Positions 1-9,842 of a DNA stretch of 64,000 bases are shown here, piece by piece; position 1 is the stretch's first letter; each line of letters opens with the position of its first letter. Both the position numbers and the translations under genes were made by a program. The stretch is from Myxococcus stipitatus. GTDB lineage: Bacteria; Myxococcota; Myxococcia; Myxococcales; Myxococcaceae. Below the pieces are notes generated by a model that worked only from the letters and a program-made list of their open reading frames with translations, was not told the origin of the DNA and searched no databases. The stretch spans positions 5,826,001-5,890,000 of the forward strand of contig NZ_CP147913.1 in NCBI RefSeq assembly GCF_037414475.1, in the 5' to 3' direction.

Positions 1-2
1 TT

Positions 3-953
3 TGCGCGGGTGCGCCCGAGCCATCCACCTCCTCCGGAGATGGGGGCCTCCCTGACAACCCGCCTCCAACGCTCGATTCCCTCGCTCCTTCCTCCGTGCC
101 AGAGGGCGTGGGTGAGGTGGTGCTCACCGTGAATGGCAGTGGTTTCGTGGCCAGCAGCCAGGTGAGTGTCAACGGCACGGCCGTGGCCACCACCTACGAT
201 GGGCCGCAGCGATTGTCGGCACGGGTGGCCGCGTCCCTGACCGCACAGCCCAGGTCACACCTGGTCCAGGTGACGACTCCATCACCCGGTGGAGGCGTCA
301 GCGCCAGCCTCACGTTCACAGTCACCGCGTCTGGTGCGGCGCTCCCCCTGGTTTCGTTGTTGTCTCCATGCGGCACGGTGGCTGGCACAGGACCGTTTAC
401 CGTCACCGTGCGCGGGACAGGCTTCAAGGAGGGTGCGAGTCTCACCTTCAACGGCAGCACAGTGGCGACGACCTTCATCAGCGCGAGCGAGCTGCGAGCC
501 TCCATTGCCAGCACGCTGGTGGCCTCGGCGCCAGCTGGCAATGTGGCCACCGTCACAGTCACGAACCCAGCGCCAGGCCGCGAGACGTCCGCGCCCGTGA
601 CGTTCGGGGTGGCGAGCAAGGTGTCCACACTGGCGGCGGACGTGCAGCCCATCTTCACGGCGAGCTGTGCCACCAGTGGGTGTCACGCGAGCACCTCCAC
701 GCCAGCCAACCTCACTGCTGGCAGTTCGTATGGCGCCCTGGTCAATATTCCCACCAGCAGCAAGGGGTGTGGCATGCGACTCCGAGTGCAGGCTTGTGGC
801 CCGCTGCGCGGACAGAGTTTCCTCATCGACAAGATTCTGGCGACCAACGTCAGCCCCGCCTGCTCGGGCGGTCCCATGCCCAAGGGCAGCCCTTTGTCCG
901 CCACGCAGAAGCAGGCCATCATCGACTGGGTCGCTCAGGGGGCTCCCCAGTAG
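3..953 (+). CDS. TIG-domain lipoprotein with C-terminal CX4CH haem-like motif (5' end cut)
   Basis: The reading frame is open to the left edge, so the start lies outside the window. The first full codon is Cys, followed by an Ala/Pro/Ser/Gly-rich stretch, which looks like the lipobox Cys and linker of an exported lipoprotein (inference). Two IPT/TIG-like immunoglobulin folds follow (PPPTLDSLAPSSVPEG..., then a second copy beginning near PLVSLLSPCGTV). The last ~100 residues start with VQPIFTASC and carry CATSGCH, a CX4CH variant of the c-type haem motif, then a second Cys-rich part and ATQKQAIIDWVAQGAP, typical of small cytochrome-like domains found at the end of myxobacterial surface proteins. 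A GTG at 96 is an internal codon, not the start. Function beyond a surface protein that may bind haem is unknown. Confidence 0.75.
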   Translation, partial: CAGAPEPSTSSGDGGLPDNPPPTLDSLAPSSVPEGVGEVVLTVNGSGFVASSQVSVNGTAVATTYDGPQRLSARVAASLTAQPRSHLVQVTTPSPGGGVSASLTFTVTASGAALPLVSLLSPCGTVAGTGPFTVTVRGTGFKEGASLTFNGSTVATTFISASELRASIASTLVASAPAGNVATVTVTNPAPGRETSAPVTFGVASKVSTLAADVQPIFTASCATSGCHASTSTPANLTAGSSYGALVNIPTSSKGCGMRLRVQACGPLRGQSFLIDKILATNVSPACSGGPMPKGSPLSATQKQAIIDWVAQGAPQ

Positions 954-1492
954 CGCACGGGCCGTCCGCGCAAACGGCAGGCCCCGGTGGAAACCATGGG
1001 GCTGGTGTTCACGCGTGCCTCGGTCTCCCGGCGAGGCGCTTTGGGACCGACAAGCACTGTGAGTGGATGTTCCGGCCGTCGGTTCAAAAATCTGATGTTG
1101 GTGTGTGGCCGACTCGAGGTGCTCCAAGTCTACCTTGTGCAACCGAATACACCTGACGCGCCACGCTGCACGTGCGGATGGAGCGAGCCAACGAGAGTTT
1201 CATCCACGGAGGAATGGCGTGAGCGGGAAATGCTCGGCCAGGTCTTTATCTCTGGGCCAGTACGGGGCTGATTCGAGTGCTGCTGAAGCCGTAGGGATGT
1301 CTGTGATGTTGAAACCACGCCGGAGGCGCTCCTCCTTCTGGAGGACCTTCACAGCGGGGGCCGGTCTCATCAACGTCTGGAGTCAGCGAGTTCGCACCTT
1401 GGGGCGAACATTCGCTGATTCCCAGTGTGCGCGATGTCCAAGGCTGCAAGCGCCAGCCTGCGACGTATTCACCGAAGGTGCGAGGACTGCAA
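954..1492. other. Non-coding gap, 539 bp
   Basis: No ORF here has a convincing start, codon bias or recognisable product on either strand. The sequence is less GC-skewed than the flanking genes and probably holds the promoter of the protease gene that starts at 1493. I see no tRNA-like fold or strong repeat. Confidence 0.5.
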
Positions 1493-2302
1493 ATGCTCAA
1501 GTTTCGCTCTGCTGCACTTCTGGCGAGTCTCACCCTGATGGGCTCCGCGTGCGGCACCCCCGAGGCGGGGGAGAAGAACACTCAGCAGGTCTCTTATGAA
1601 GAGTTCCGGGCCCAGGCCTACCAGGAGCCCGAGTCCGGTGGCTTCGTGGTGGATGGCGACATCTTCCTGCCGACGGAGGCCATGCTGCGCGAGTTCTACG
1701 AGCAGGCAGTCAGCGGCACGGGGACGACCGAGGCGGGGCTCGCCGTGTATTACAGCGGCGGCAAGGACATCAAGTGGAGCGCCAGCGAGGCGCTCAATCT
1801 CACCTACTGCGTGAGCACCAAGTTCGGCAGCAATTACAGCAAGGTGGTCGACGCGCTGAACAGCGCCACCGCGGCGTGGGAGGCGGCGGCCAACATCAAC
1901 TTCATCCATGTCAGCGCGGAGGACTCGAACTGCACCAACCGCAACTCGAACGTCGTGTTCGACGTGAACCCGACCAGCTCCACCCAATACCTGGCGCGCG
2001 CGTTCTTCCCCAACAGCAGTCGGCGCGACCGCAACATCCTCGTCTCCACCACCTCGTTCGGAAACATCTCGCCGTGGACGGTGACAGGCGTGCTGCGCCA
2101 CGAGTTGGGTCACACCATCGGCTTCCGCCACGAGCATACCCGCCTCACCAGCACCGGCTGCTACGAGGACAACGCTTGGCGCGGGCTGACGCCGTATGAC
2201 TCCAGCTCCGTCATGCACTACCCGCAGTGCAACGGCACTCAGACGGGAGACCTGGTGCTGACGAGCAACGACAAGAGCGGCGCCCGCTCCCTGTACCCGT
2301 AA
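1493..2302 (+). CDS. Secreted metzincin-type zinc metalloprotease (lipoprotein)
   Basis: 269 aa. The ATG at 1493 is preceded by AGGA at good spacing and gives a signal peptide ending in LMGSAC, a plausible lipobox; the frame extends upstream but without signal features. The catalytic region has HELGHTIGFRHEH, the HExxHxxGxxH zinc site of metzincins (M10/M12A-like), followed ~25 residues later by SVMHY, the Met-turn. The propeptide-like N-terminus is short and acidic. Expected to cleave proteins outside the cell, fitting the predatory/saprophytic lifestyle of myxobacteria (inference). It is followed by a strong hairpin at 2309-2356. The exact peptidase family cannot be fixed by eye. Confidence 0.88.
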   Translation: MLKFRSAALLASLTLMGSACGTPEAGEKNTQQVSYEEFRAQAYQEPESGGFVVDGDIFLPTEAMLREFYEQAVSGTGTTEAGLAVYYSGGKDIKWSASEALNLTYCVSTKFGSNYSKVVDALNSATAAWEAAANINFIHVSAEDSNCTNRNSNVVFDVNPTSSTQYLARAFFPNSSRRDRNILVSTTSFGNISPWTVTGVLRHELGHTIGFRHEHTRLTSTGCYEDNAWRGLTPYDSSSVMHYPQCNGTQTGDLVLTSNDKSGARSLYP

Positions 2303-2308
2303 GCGGCG

Positions 2309-2356
2309 CTGGACTCGGTGGGCGGCTTTCATTCCTGGCGCCGCCCACCAGTCCAG
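2309..2356. terminator. Strong hairpin between convergent genes
   Basis: Bases 2309-2326 pair with 2340-2356: 17 base pairs with a single bulged C (2316) and a 13-base loop. It starts 7 bases after the protease stop codon and sits between two convergent genes, so it may end transcription from both sides. There is no T-run after the stem, which is common in very GC-rich genomes. Confidence 0.6.
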
Positions 2357-2514
2357 GGGACGCGTGAGATGCCGGGGATTGCCTGTCACCCGCCCGCGAA
2401 GGTGCCGCCTCGGGTGTGCTGTCGCGATTGTCCTGAGCGAGCGCATCCGGGTGGCCACGAATCAGATGCGCAGGGAGTGAGGAGGCCCCCTCAGAGACCT
2501 CCCGTGACGGGCGA

Positions 2515-3816
2515 CTACTGCACGCAGGGCACCTGACCGCCCGCGGTCCGATAGGCCCGCATGCGGTTGGACAGGTTGCCATTGTCTGTCTCCGGGGTCG
2601 TCTGCTCAAGGTTGCCCGCGCCGAACGAGAATCCAGCCGAGTGGGAGCCGGCGACCTCGGCGGTGTGCGTGAAGAAGTAGTCCACGCGGTTGTCCCGCCA
2701 CTTCGTGGAGCTGTTGGGCAGGCTCATGTTGCCGACGGGCAGCTGCCACCAGAAGTTCGGCTTGTTGAGGCGCTCGGAGACGGCACGTGCCCAGGCGAAG
2801 GCCTGATGGAAGTGCGGCAGGGTGACGTTCCTCGTGTCCCACCACGTGTTCTCCCCCTGGCGCTCGTAGTATCCCGCGTCGCGGTCCGAGGCCTCCACCA
2901 CCACGAAGTCAGTGTCCGCCGCGCCCAGCGCGAGGAGGAAGTCCGCCACCTTTCGCGCCTCGGCGCCCACGTCGAAGGACGCGTTGGTGTTCGTGTAGAC
3001 GTCGATGCGCGTGGCCCACGGGCTCGCGTGCAGGCCCACCTTCGCGTTGGGCGCGTACTTGCGAGCCATCGCAATCATGCAGCGGCTCAAGCCCGCCGCA
3101 TCGTTCGTCATCCCCGCGCAGTCCGTGGCGTTGGCGCTGGCCACCTGCGCTGCCACCGTGCGCGGATTGCCCTGCGAGAAGAACTGGATGTAGCCCCACA
3201 GGTCCGGCTCGATGTGGAGCAGCGCGCGGGCGTTGCCCACCTGTTGCAGCGTGAACCGCCAGTCTCCGAAGTAGCGCCGCATGAAGGCCACGTCGTTGAG
3301 CGCCTGGAGCTGCTGCTCACCCTCGGCGATGCCGCTGCCCAGCAACTGCTGGTAGTAGGTGATGAAGGGAATCTGCTGGCGGTCGCCCGACCTGGACACG
3401 AAGCCGCGCACGTAGTCACCCGGTGGCTGCGAGACGTCCTGCCAGCATCCCCACCACATGCACCCGCCACCCGAGCAAGACGTGCCCTTCGTGGAGCAGC
3501 CCGTCGTGCAGGACATGCACACGTTCGCCGAGTCGACCAGCCCGCTGGCCACGTACAGGTAGCGCATGTCGAACGGGGCGCCCGCCGCCGTTCGCTCCTC
3601 CATCTGCGCGCCCACCAGCAGCCGGTTCTTTCCCAGCGAGGCGAGCAGCGCCTCGCTCATACAGCCGCTGCCGCCCGTTCCTCCATCAGGATTGCCGGGG
3701 CCACCGTCCGGAGTGTTCGTTCCTCCGTCACCCTTGGGCGGAGGGGACTCTCCGCCGGAGCCGGAGCAGCCTCCGAGGATGAACAGCGACAACGTGAGAG
3801 AAAGAAACCACTTCAT
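2515..3816 (-). CDS. Lipoprotein of unknown function with Cys-rich region
   Basis: 433 aa from the ATG at 3816 (MKWFLSLTLSLFILGGC), which gives an ideal lipoprotein signal; an upstream ATG at 3840 would add an unhelpful 8 residues. After the lipid Cys comes a Gly/Pro/Asp linker (PDGGPGNPDGGTGGSG) of the kind seen throughout this window. Residues ~95-125 hold a cluster of Cys (CMSCTTGCS...CSGGGCMWWGCW). The remainder, with ASPWATRIDVYTN, DTDFVVVEASDRDAGYY and NFWWQLPVGN, reads like a TIM-barrel glycoside-hydrolase-like fold, but I cannot assign a family. Convergent with the protease gene and divergent from the lipoprotein gene at 4091. Confidence 0.7.
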   Translation of the reverse strand: MKWFLSLTLSLFILGGCSGSGGESPPPKGDGGTNTPDGGPGNPDGGTGGSGCMSEALLASLGKNRLLVGAQMEERTAAGAPFDMRYLYVASGLVDSANVCMSCTTGCSTKGTSCSGGGCMWWGCWQDVSQPPGDYVRGFVSRSGDRQQIPFITYYQQLLGSGIAEGEQQLQALNDVAFMRRYFGDWRFTLQQVGNARALLHIEPDLWGYIQFFSQGNPRTVAAQVASANATDCAGMTNDAAGLSRCMIAMARKYAPNAKVGLHASPWATRIDVYTNTNASFDVGAEARKVADFLLALGAADTDFVVVEASDRDAGYYERQGENTWWDTRNVTLPHFHQAFAWARAVSERLNKPNFWWQLPVGNMSLPNSSTKWRDNRVDYFFTHTAEVAGSHSAGFSFGAGNLEQTTPETDNGNLSNRMRAYRTAGGQVPCVQ

Positions 3817-3961
3817 CCGCGTGGGGGAGGGCTCGCGCATGGTGATGCAAACGCTAGCGCGTCGCACCATGAGCGGCTCAAGGACCTCATGCCTCCAGGG
3901 CCGCGCCTCCCACTTCCGCGGTCTCGCGGTGTGTCATTCAGTCATCCGAAAACAATCCGCC

Positions 3962-3994
3962 AGTCATGAAAAACAAGAAATTCTTGAGTCATGA
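3962..3994. promoter_or_regulatory. Palindrome flanked by direct repeats between divergent lipoprotein genes
   Basis: A 13-base inverted repeat, CAAGAAATTCTTG (3974-3986), is flanked by two copies of AGTCATGA (3962-3969 and 3987-3994) 25 bases apart. It lies in an A+T-rich stretch in the 274-bp gap between divergent starts at 3816 and 4091, a natural place for a shared operator or promoter. No regulator can be named from sequence. Confidence 0.4.
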
Positions 3995-4090
3995 CATTCG
4001 GGGCGGCTAGACGTGAGGGTTCCCCCCCAAGCCGAGCCCGTTGGGTGGCTTGGGTTGCTTGACGGGCGCGGCGCATCCCCCGAGGTCGTG

Positions 4091-5143
4091 ATGAAGACGC
4101 GACTGTGGTGTCTCGTGGTGCCCGTGGTGATGGTGGTTGGTTGTGGCCCTATCGATGAAGGGCAAGGTGAGGTCATCGACGAGCTCACCGGACAGGTGCT
4201 TCAAGAAGCGACGGTGAAGTACGACATGCACCGGCTGCTGGAGGACTCGAATCTGCTGGGCCACCAGTGGATCACCACCGAGCAGGTGCAGGCGTTCCTG
4301 ACGCAGCAGGGCTCGTATCTGGCGACGTACAAGGACCCCGCGTTCAGCAACAAGACGGCGGCGGCGCTCATCGTGGAGCGCTCCAAGGCGTATGGCATCA
4401 GCCCGCTGTACATGCTGGCGCGCATCCAGGTGGAGTCGAGCCTGGTCCAGAGCGGCACCTCCAACAACCTGAGCAAGGCGACGGGGTGTGGCTGCCCGGA
4501 CAGCAGCGGCTGTGATGCGCAGTACGTGGGCTTCGGCAAGCAGATTGATTGCTCGGCGAAGAAGCTGCGCGGCTACTTCACGGACCTGGATGCGGGCCGG
4601 CCCACCATCGCGGGCTGGAAGGTAGGGACGACGAAGTCGACGTTGGACCCGTGCTCGGTGAAGCCCGTGAACAAGGCCACCGCGGCGCTGTACACGTATA
4701 CGCCCTGGGTGGGCGCGTACGCGACGCAGTGCGGCCGCACGACGGTGGGTGGCTCGTCGCTGGTGGCGGTCATCTACAACCGGTATGCGTCGGGGGGCTT
4801 CAACTGGGGCGGGCCGACGACGGGCTGTGTGTCGGAGACGGCGGGCACGACGGTGCCGGACCTGGGCTGCGTGCAGAGCTCGTCCGATGCCATGTGGCGG
4901 CAGTGCGTGGCGGGGACCTTCACGGCGGGCAGCACGGAGAAGCCCACCACGTGCACGCAGGAGTGGCCGTGGTGCTCCTCCGCCACGCTGGGCCGCTCGG
5001 TGCCCGCGCGCACCTGCGTGCAGTCCTCGTCCAATCAGCAGTGGAGCCAGTGCGGCGTGGGCGGCGCGTGGGTGAGCGCGTCCATGGCGCCCGACAGCGG
5101 CGCGGGCCCGGTGGGCGCGTGCTTCGAGATGTACTGGCTGTAG
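4091..5143 (+). CDS. Exported lipoprotein with transglycosylase/lysozyme-like core
   Basis: 350 aa from the ATG at 4091. MKTRLWCLVVPVVMVVGC is a clear lipoprotein signal; the upstream 26 in-frame residues lack any such feature. The central part (ALIVERSKAYGISPLYMLARIQVESSLVQ ... VAVIYNRY) resembles the lysozyme-like transglycosylase fold, with the Glu of VESS in the position of the catalytic acid (family resemblance, not certain). Conserved Cys pairs (TGCGCPDSSGC, DPC, QCGR) suggest disulphides. The C-terminus contains two repeats of the pattern CVQSSSxxxWxQC, probably a small wall- or sugar-binding duplication. Could remodel self or prey peptidoglycan, or simply be structural. Confidence 0.65.
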   Translation: MKTRLWCLVVPVVMVVGCGPIDEGQGEVIDELTGQVLQEATVKYDMHRLLEDSNLLGHQWITTEQVQAFLTQQGSYLATYKDPAFSNKTAAALIVERSKAYGISPLYMLARIQVESSLVQSGTSNNLSKATGCGCPDSSGCDAQYVGFGKQIDCSAKKLRGYFTDLDAGRPTIAGWKVGTTKSTLDPCSVKPVNKATAALYTYTPWVGAYATQCGRTTVGGSSLVAVIYNRYASGGFNWGGPTTGCVSETAGTTVPDLGCVQSSSDAMWRQCVAGTFTAGSTEKPTTCTQEWPWCSSATLGRSVPARTCVQSSSNQQWSQCGVGGAWVSASMAPDSGAGPVGACFEMYWL

Positions 5144-5150
5144 CCCGCGC

Positions 5151-8100
5151 TCAGTACTCGTTGCTCCAGATGAGGTCGAGGCCGCCCGAGCGCGCGTCGC
5201 CGTACTGACCTTCCAGGCTCCAGCGCGGTCCGAATTGGTACTCGAATCGGACCGCGTTGGAGTTCTCTCCCTGCTGGACGTTGGCGCCGACGCGTCCGGT
5301 GTAGCCGACGTAGATTTTGTCGGTGACGTACGTGCCCACCTCCAGCTTGGTGCCGGCGATGCCGGAGCCGCCCGCTTCAATGGACAACACATCCAGCGGC
5401 AGCTTGGCGGCCAGGGCCTTGCGGGCCTCGTTGGCCACGAGCGAGCCCACCACGGAGGCGGCCTGCGCGCTGGCGGTCATGGACGCGCCGGAGCCTCGCT
5501 CCAGGGTGCGCCGGCCGGTGGCGAGCAGCGTGTAGATTTCCGACTCGGGCATGGGCGGCTCGCTGGTGGGCTTCAGCGTGAAGTCGCGTCCCTGTCCTCG
5601 GATGGTGACGAACACCGTGACGTTGGCCGTCTCGTTGCGGTGCTCGGCGGTGATGTTGATGTAGGGGACGGCGGGCGGGCCGGTGAAGCTCACGATGCTG
5701 TCGCGCTGGACGTCGAAGCGCCGGCCCAGCACGTCCACCCGTCCTCGCAACACGCGCACCTGTCCGAAGAGTCGCGCCACGTCGGTGTATTCGATGCGGA
5801 AGTCCTCGGACAGCCCCAGCTCCACGTTGAGGTCGGAGCCCTTCACCCAGATGTTGCGCGGCGCATTCACGTTCACCCAATAGGCGCGCGTCGGCGAGGA
5901 CTCCTCGCTGGACGCGGGCTCCTCCGCGGGGGGGGAGGGCGCCGGAGTCTGCGGCGTCTCGGTCTGGGGCTCGCCGGGGGAGGGTTGCTGGGGCTGCTTG
6001 CGCTTGCGCCGCTCGAGCGGGACACCGCGCCGCACGAGCACGATGTCGTCGGGGCGTCCCATGGACTGGAGGTCCTTGCGCTTGACCTCGGGCAGCTCGA
6101 TGGTGGCCTCGGGGATGGAGACGTTGCGCAGGTTGACGAGCTGATTGGAGAGTGTGCCCTCCACCTTCGCGCGCATGCTCAGCAAGGCCATGAGCTGGTC
6201 GTCGTAGACGATGGGGAAGCTCTGGGCCCGCAGGGGGTAGGGCTTCCCCTCCGGGCTGGACAGCTCGTACTCCCCATTCCGGGTGTGGGTCGCGGTCAGC
6301 GGCGCCTCCAACCAGAGCGAGCCGGCGCCGGCCTTCATCGCCAGCTTCTTCACCGACAACGCTTCCTGGGTGGCATCGATGTCGAGCTGGATGTCGCGGT
6401 ACTCGCCCAGCCCCATCAGCGCGAGCTTGCCGTCCTTCCACGCCATCGACCCGCGGAAGATGGGCGCGCCCACCGTGCCGGTGAGCTTCGCATCCGCTTG
6501 AATCAACCCGCCCACGCCGCGCATCACCTCCACCGCGCCGGAGAGGAAGGACGGGTCGAAGTCCCGCGCGTTGATCGTCACGTCCAGCGGCGCGCGCGCG
6601 GTCTCCAGGCCCTTGCGCAGCGCGGGCAGGGACACGTCCAGATTCACCTTGCCGTCCACGTGCAGGGTGCCTCCAGCCGGAGCGGAGAGGAGCACGTCGA
6701 ACGTGGAGCGGGCGTTCTGGTAGTCGTAGTGCATGCGCGCCTGTCCCAGCGCCAGGTCACCCATGCCCAGCTTCTGCGCGCCCGCCGTGAGCTCGATGTG
6801 GGGCGTGTCCAGCGTGCCCCGCGCGGACAGCTCCACCGAGAGCTCACCCTGGAGGCTCTTGGACTCGGGCGCGACGGACTTGGAGGCGGTCACGCTCTGG
6901 GCGCGCGCCTTCGCCACGCCGGGCAGGTGCTGAATCGGCATGGGGCCCAGGCGGCCCTTGAGCTGGATGGGGATGTGTCCGTACACCTCCTGGTCCTGAA
7001 GCGCTCCCAGCGGCGCCTCCAGCGTGACGTCGAGCTGCACCAGGGGCTTGTCCTCGCGCTGGGCCGCCATCGTGATGCGCACGTCCTGGTCATCACCCAC
7101 CACGCCGAGCTGCCCATCCACGGGAGGCAGTCCGTAGGCCGTCAGTCCCGAGGACTTCACGCTCAAGCGCGCCTGCGGCACCATCGCGGAGCCCGAGAGG
7201 AAGAGCTGCGCGGAGAGGGTGCCACCGGGTTGCTCCAGCCCACCCACGCCCTCGAGCTGGGCCAGGGGCAGGTCCGCCACGCGCGCCTCCAGGTCGACCG
7301 AGGCCGTCAGCAGGTCATCCGCCTTGGGGGGCCGCGCCAGCATCCCGCCGAGCGTGAAGGGCGTGTGCAGCACCACGTACGTCTGGGAGCCCAGGCCCTT
7401 CACGTCGATGCGTGCGTCGAGCGTGTCGTCCTGCGCATCCGACGCCGCGTGCAGAACCACGTCCAGGGGCTGCTTCAGGGAGAAGCCCGGCGGTGGCGCG
7501 GTGTAGTTCAGCGCCTGGCCATCCAACTGGAGGGTCAGCCGAGGGTCTCTCGCGGTGCCGTTGATACGCAGCGCTCCGGACACGGTGCCCGTCACCGGCT
7601 CCGTGCGCTTCACCAGCGTCATGACCTTGGCGATGTCCAACTGCTCCAGCCGGACGTTGAGGGCCAGGGCATCCCTGCGCCGCTTGAGCACGCCCTGCAC
7701 GGGAACGTCGAAGTCCGCGGAGACGTTGGCCGCCGGGTTCGACGCCGACAGCGTGCCCGTGGCGCGGTCCTTCTCATAGCGCCCGTCGACCGTCACCTGG
7801 ATGTCCGCGTAGTCGGCCACGCGTCCGTCGCGCCAGCGAAGCTTCGCCTGCGCATCGGGGCGAGGCATCCGGCCCTTCGCGGTGACGAAGCCCGTCACCG
7901 TGCCGCCCAACCCGAGCGACTCCGGGACGGCCAGCCGAGGCAGCAGCGCCAGGTCCACGGCCTCCAGGTCCACGCGTGCGTCGAGCTGCTCCCGGACGAG
8001 CGAGCCCTGCACGGAGAGCACCTGGTCGCCAGAGGCGAGCTTGAGCGCGGGCTCCACTCCCACCGTGCCGCCGTCGAGGCGCACGTGGGTCGGAGACTGG

Positions 8101-9842
8101 AGCTTCCACGTGGCCTCTGGCCACGAGAGGGTCATCCCCTGGAGCTGCAACCCGTGGGCGTCTTCATCCAGCAGTCCCGCCACCGTGAGGCCGAGCATCG
8201 TGTCACCCAGGGCCCGCACGCTGGCCTCCAGCTTCCGCCCCTCCGTGGAGAAGTTGGCGGACACGTCCCGGAACTGGCGCGCCCCCGCGCGCAGCTCGCC
8301 CACCACCAGCGTCGCGTCCGCGGAGAGGGGATGGGTGACGTCCGGCACCTCCGCGTTGAGCGTGAGGTTCTTCACCGCGATGTCGCCATAGGCCAGCGAA
8401 GTGAAGGTCCCCTGCGTGGTGATGCCGGGCGCGCGCGCGGAGCCCTCCACCCGGAACTCCAGCGTGCCGCTTCCAGAGAGGGGAGGGAACGCGCCGGGCA
8501 ACAGCCGCGTCAGGGCATGGGACAGCAGCGAGAGGTCTCCCGCCGTCAGTCCCCCCTTCACATGAAGGGACTGCGTGGTGCCCTCACCTTGCGCATGGAG
8601 GGAGGCGCCGGGGACGAGCACTCGCAGGCGCGACAGCGTGTAGTGGCCGTCCTTCACGGACGCCTTCAACTCCACGGGCCCCAGCGGCTGGCCCAGGTAG
8701 CGCGACGGGGACACCGACAAATCCACCTCGCCGTCGAGTGTCTCCAGGCTCGTCCCTCCGCCCTTCGCCGTGAGGTCCGCGGAGAGGTTCGTCTTCGGGC
8801 CCGAGTCCACCAGCGCGGAGAGGTCCACCGCGCGCGCCTTCACGACGAGCCCCGTGGTGCGCAGGCGCTCCAGATTCACATCGCCCTTCACCTCGAACGT
8901 CGCGTCCGCGGCCTTGCCTCGGACATCCGCGAACACCACCTCGCCGTCGAGCCCCGCCTTGCCCTCCAGGCTCACGGGCACTCGCAGGGGCCAGGTGGGC
9001 ACGAAGCCACGCGTCAGGTCCGGAGGCACGGTGAGCCGGCGCACGTCCGCGCGCACCTTCAACACGCCGGGCGGCTCGCCCGGAGGCACCTCCGGCGGGA
9101 GCGTCACCGCGGTCGACGCGTCCAGCACCAGCCCCGCGATGTCCAGGTCCACGTCGGCATGGAGCAGGGACTCGCCGCCGCCACCTTTCACGTTCAAGCG
9201 CAGCGGACCCTTCGCGGGCAGCGCGAGCCCTCCGGTGGACTCCAGCGCCACCTCGAAGCTCCGCGTGGCCACCGCGTAGTGGCCGCTGCCTCGGGCGTCG
9301 AAGTCCTCCATCCGGACGCGCCGCTCGCCGCCGTCCTCCAGCTCCTGCTTGAAGTCGACGGAGCCGTTCTCGAGCACCAGTTCGCGCAGGTCCACACGGA
9401 GCTTTCCACGCGGAGAGGGGGGCTCCTCGGGCTTCGCGACGCGGGCCGCGAGCGCACGCGAGAGATTCAATCCCCGCTCATCCTGGACCAGGTAGAGCCG
9501 GGGGGCTTCCACGCGCGCATGCGTGAGGTCCACGTGCTGACTCAGGAGCGCACCCGGCCGCACGCGTGCTTCCACGCGAGCGATTTCCGCCACCAGCTCG
9601 CCCTCCGGGTCATACAGCTTCACGCCCGTGAGGACGGCGCCCGGAAGGTCCAGGTCCAACCCGCCGACCTCCAGCCGGCCGGCGAACTGCTCATTGGCGA
9701 GCCCGAGCCCCTTGTGCACGAGCCATCGCTCACCCGGCGCGGACGTCGCCCAGAGCAACGCGCCCGCCACCGCGAGCACGACGAAGCCCACCACGCCGAG
9801 CAGGCCCCACAGCAGTCGTCGCCCCCAGCGTCGCCGGCTCAA
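5151..9842 (-). CDS. tamB: TamB-like translocation and assembly module protein
   Basis: About 1563 aa. One N-terminal membrane segment (WGLLGVVGFVVLAVAGALLW) anchors a very long, mostly beta-repetitive periplasmic body, ending in the conserved TamB C-terminal (DUF490) domain with LFGQVRVLRGRVDVLGRRFDV, ITAEHRNETANVTVFVTIRG and the terminal LEGQYGDARSGGLDLIWSNEY. A Pro/Gln/Glu-rich insert precedes that domain. The family bridges the inner membrane to a TamA/BamA-type barrel and moves phospholipids or assembles outer-membrane proteins. I place the start at the TTG at 9842, which overlaps the tamA stop codon (TTGA) and has GGAGAGG upstream; a GTG at 9875 is the alternative. Translationally coupled to the tamA-like gene. 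Confidence 0.9.
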   Translation of the reverse strand: MSRRRWGRRLLWGLLGVVGFVVLAVAGALLWATSAPGERWLVHKGLGLANEQFAGRLEVGGLDLDLPGAVLTGVKLYDPEGELVAEIARVEARVRPGALLSQHVDLTHARVEAPRLYLVQDERGLNLSRALAARVAKPEEPPSPRGKLRVDLRELVLENGSVDFKQELEDGGERRVRMEDFDARGSGHYAVATRSFEVALESTGGLALPAKGPLRLNVKGGGGESLLHADVDLDIAGLVLDASTAVTLPPEVPPGEPPGVLKVRADVRRLTVPPDLTRGFVPTWPLRVPVSLEGKAGLDGEVVFADVRGKAADATFEVKGDVNLERLRTTGLVVKARAVDLSALVDSGPKTNLSADLTAKGGGTSLETLDGEVDLSVSPSRYLGQPLGPVELKASVKDGHYTLSRLRVLVPGASLHAQGEGTTQSLHVKGGLTAGDLSLLSHALTRLLPGAFPPLSGSGTLEFRVEGSARAPGITTQGTFTSLAYGDIAVKNLTLNAEVPDVTHPLSADATLVVGELRAGARQFRDVSANFSTEGRKLEASVRALGDTMLGLTVAGLLDEDAHGLQLQGMTLSWPEATWKLQSPTHVRLDGGTVGVEPALKLASGDQVLSVQGSLVREQLDARVDLEAVDLALLPRLAVPESLGLGGTVTGFVTAKGRMPRPDAQAKLRWRDGRVADYADIQVTVDGRYEKDRATGTLSASNPAANVSADFDVPVQGVLKRRRDALALNVRLEQLDIAKVMTLVKRTEPVTGTVSGALRINGTARDPRLTLQLDGQALNYTAPPPGFSLKQPLDVVLHAASDAQDDTLDARIDVKGLGSQTYVVLHTPFTLGGMLARPPKADDLLTASVDLEARVADLPLAQLEGVGGLEQPGGTLSAQLFLSGSAMVPQARLSVKSSGLTAYGLPPVDGQLGVVGDDQDVRITMAAQREDKPLVQLDVTLEAPLGALQDQEVYGHIPIQLKGRLGPMPIQHLPGVAKARAQSVTASKSVAPESKSLQGELSVELSARGTLDTPHIELTAGAQKLGMGDLALGQARMHYDYQNARSTFDVLLSAPAGGTLHVDGKVNLDVSLPALRKGLETARAPLDVTINARDFDPSFLSGAVEVMRGVGGLIQADAKLTGTVGAPIFRGSMAWKDGKLALMGLGEYRDIQLDIDATQEALSVKKLAMKAGAGSLWLEAPLTATHTRNGEYELSSPEGKPYPLRAQSFPIVYDDQLMALLSMRAKVEGTLSNQLVNLRNVSIPEATIELPEVKRKDLQSMGRPDDIVLVRRGVPLERRKRKQPQQPSPGEPQTETPQTPAPSPPAEEPASSEESSPTRAYWVNVNAPRNIWVKGSDLNVELGLSEDFRIEYTDVARLFGQVRVLRGRVDVLGRRFDVQRDSIVSFTGPPAVPYINITAEHRNETANVTVFVTIRGQGRDFTLKPTSEPPMPESEIYTLLATGRRTLERGSGASMTASAQAASVVGSLVANEARKALAAKLPLDVLSIEAGGSGIAGTKLEVGTYVTDKIYVGYTGRVGANVQQGENSNAVRFEYQFGPRWSLEGQYGDARSGGLDLIWSNEY

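Noticed and set aside
987..1271. 94-aa ORF in the 954-1492 gap
   Set aside because: No ribosome binding site, no domain and codon use unlike the neighbours.
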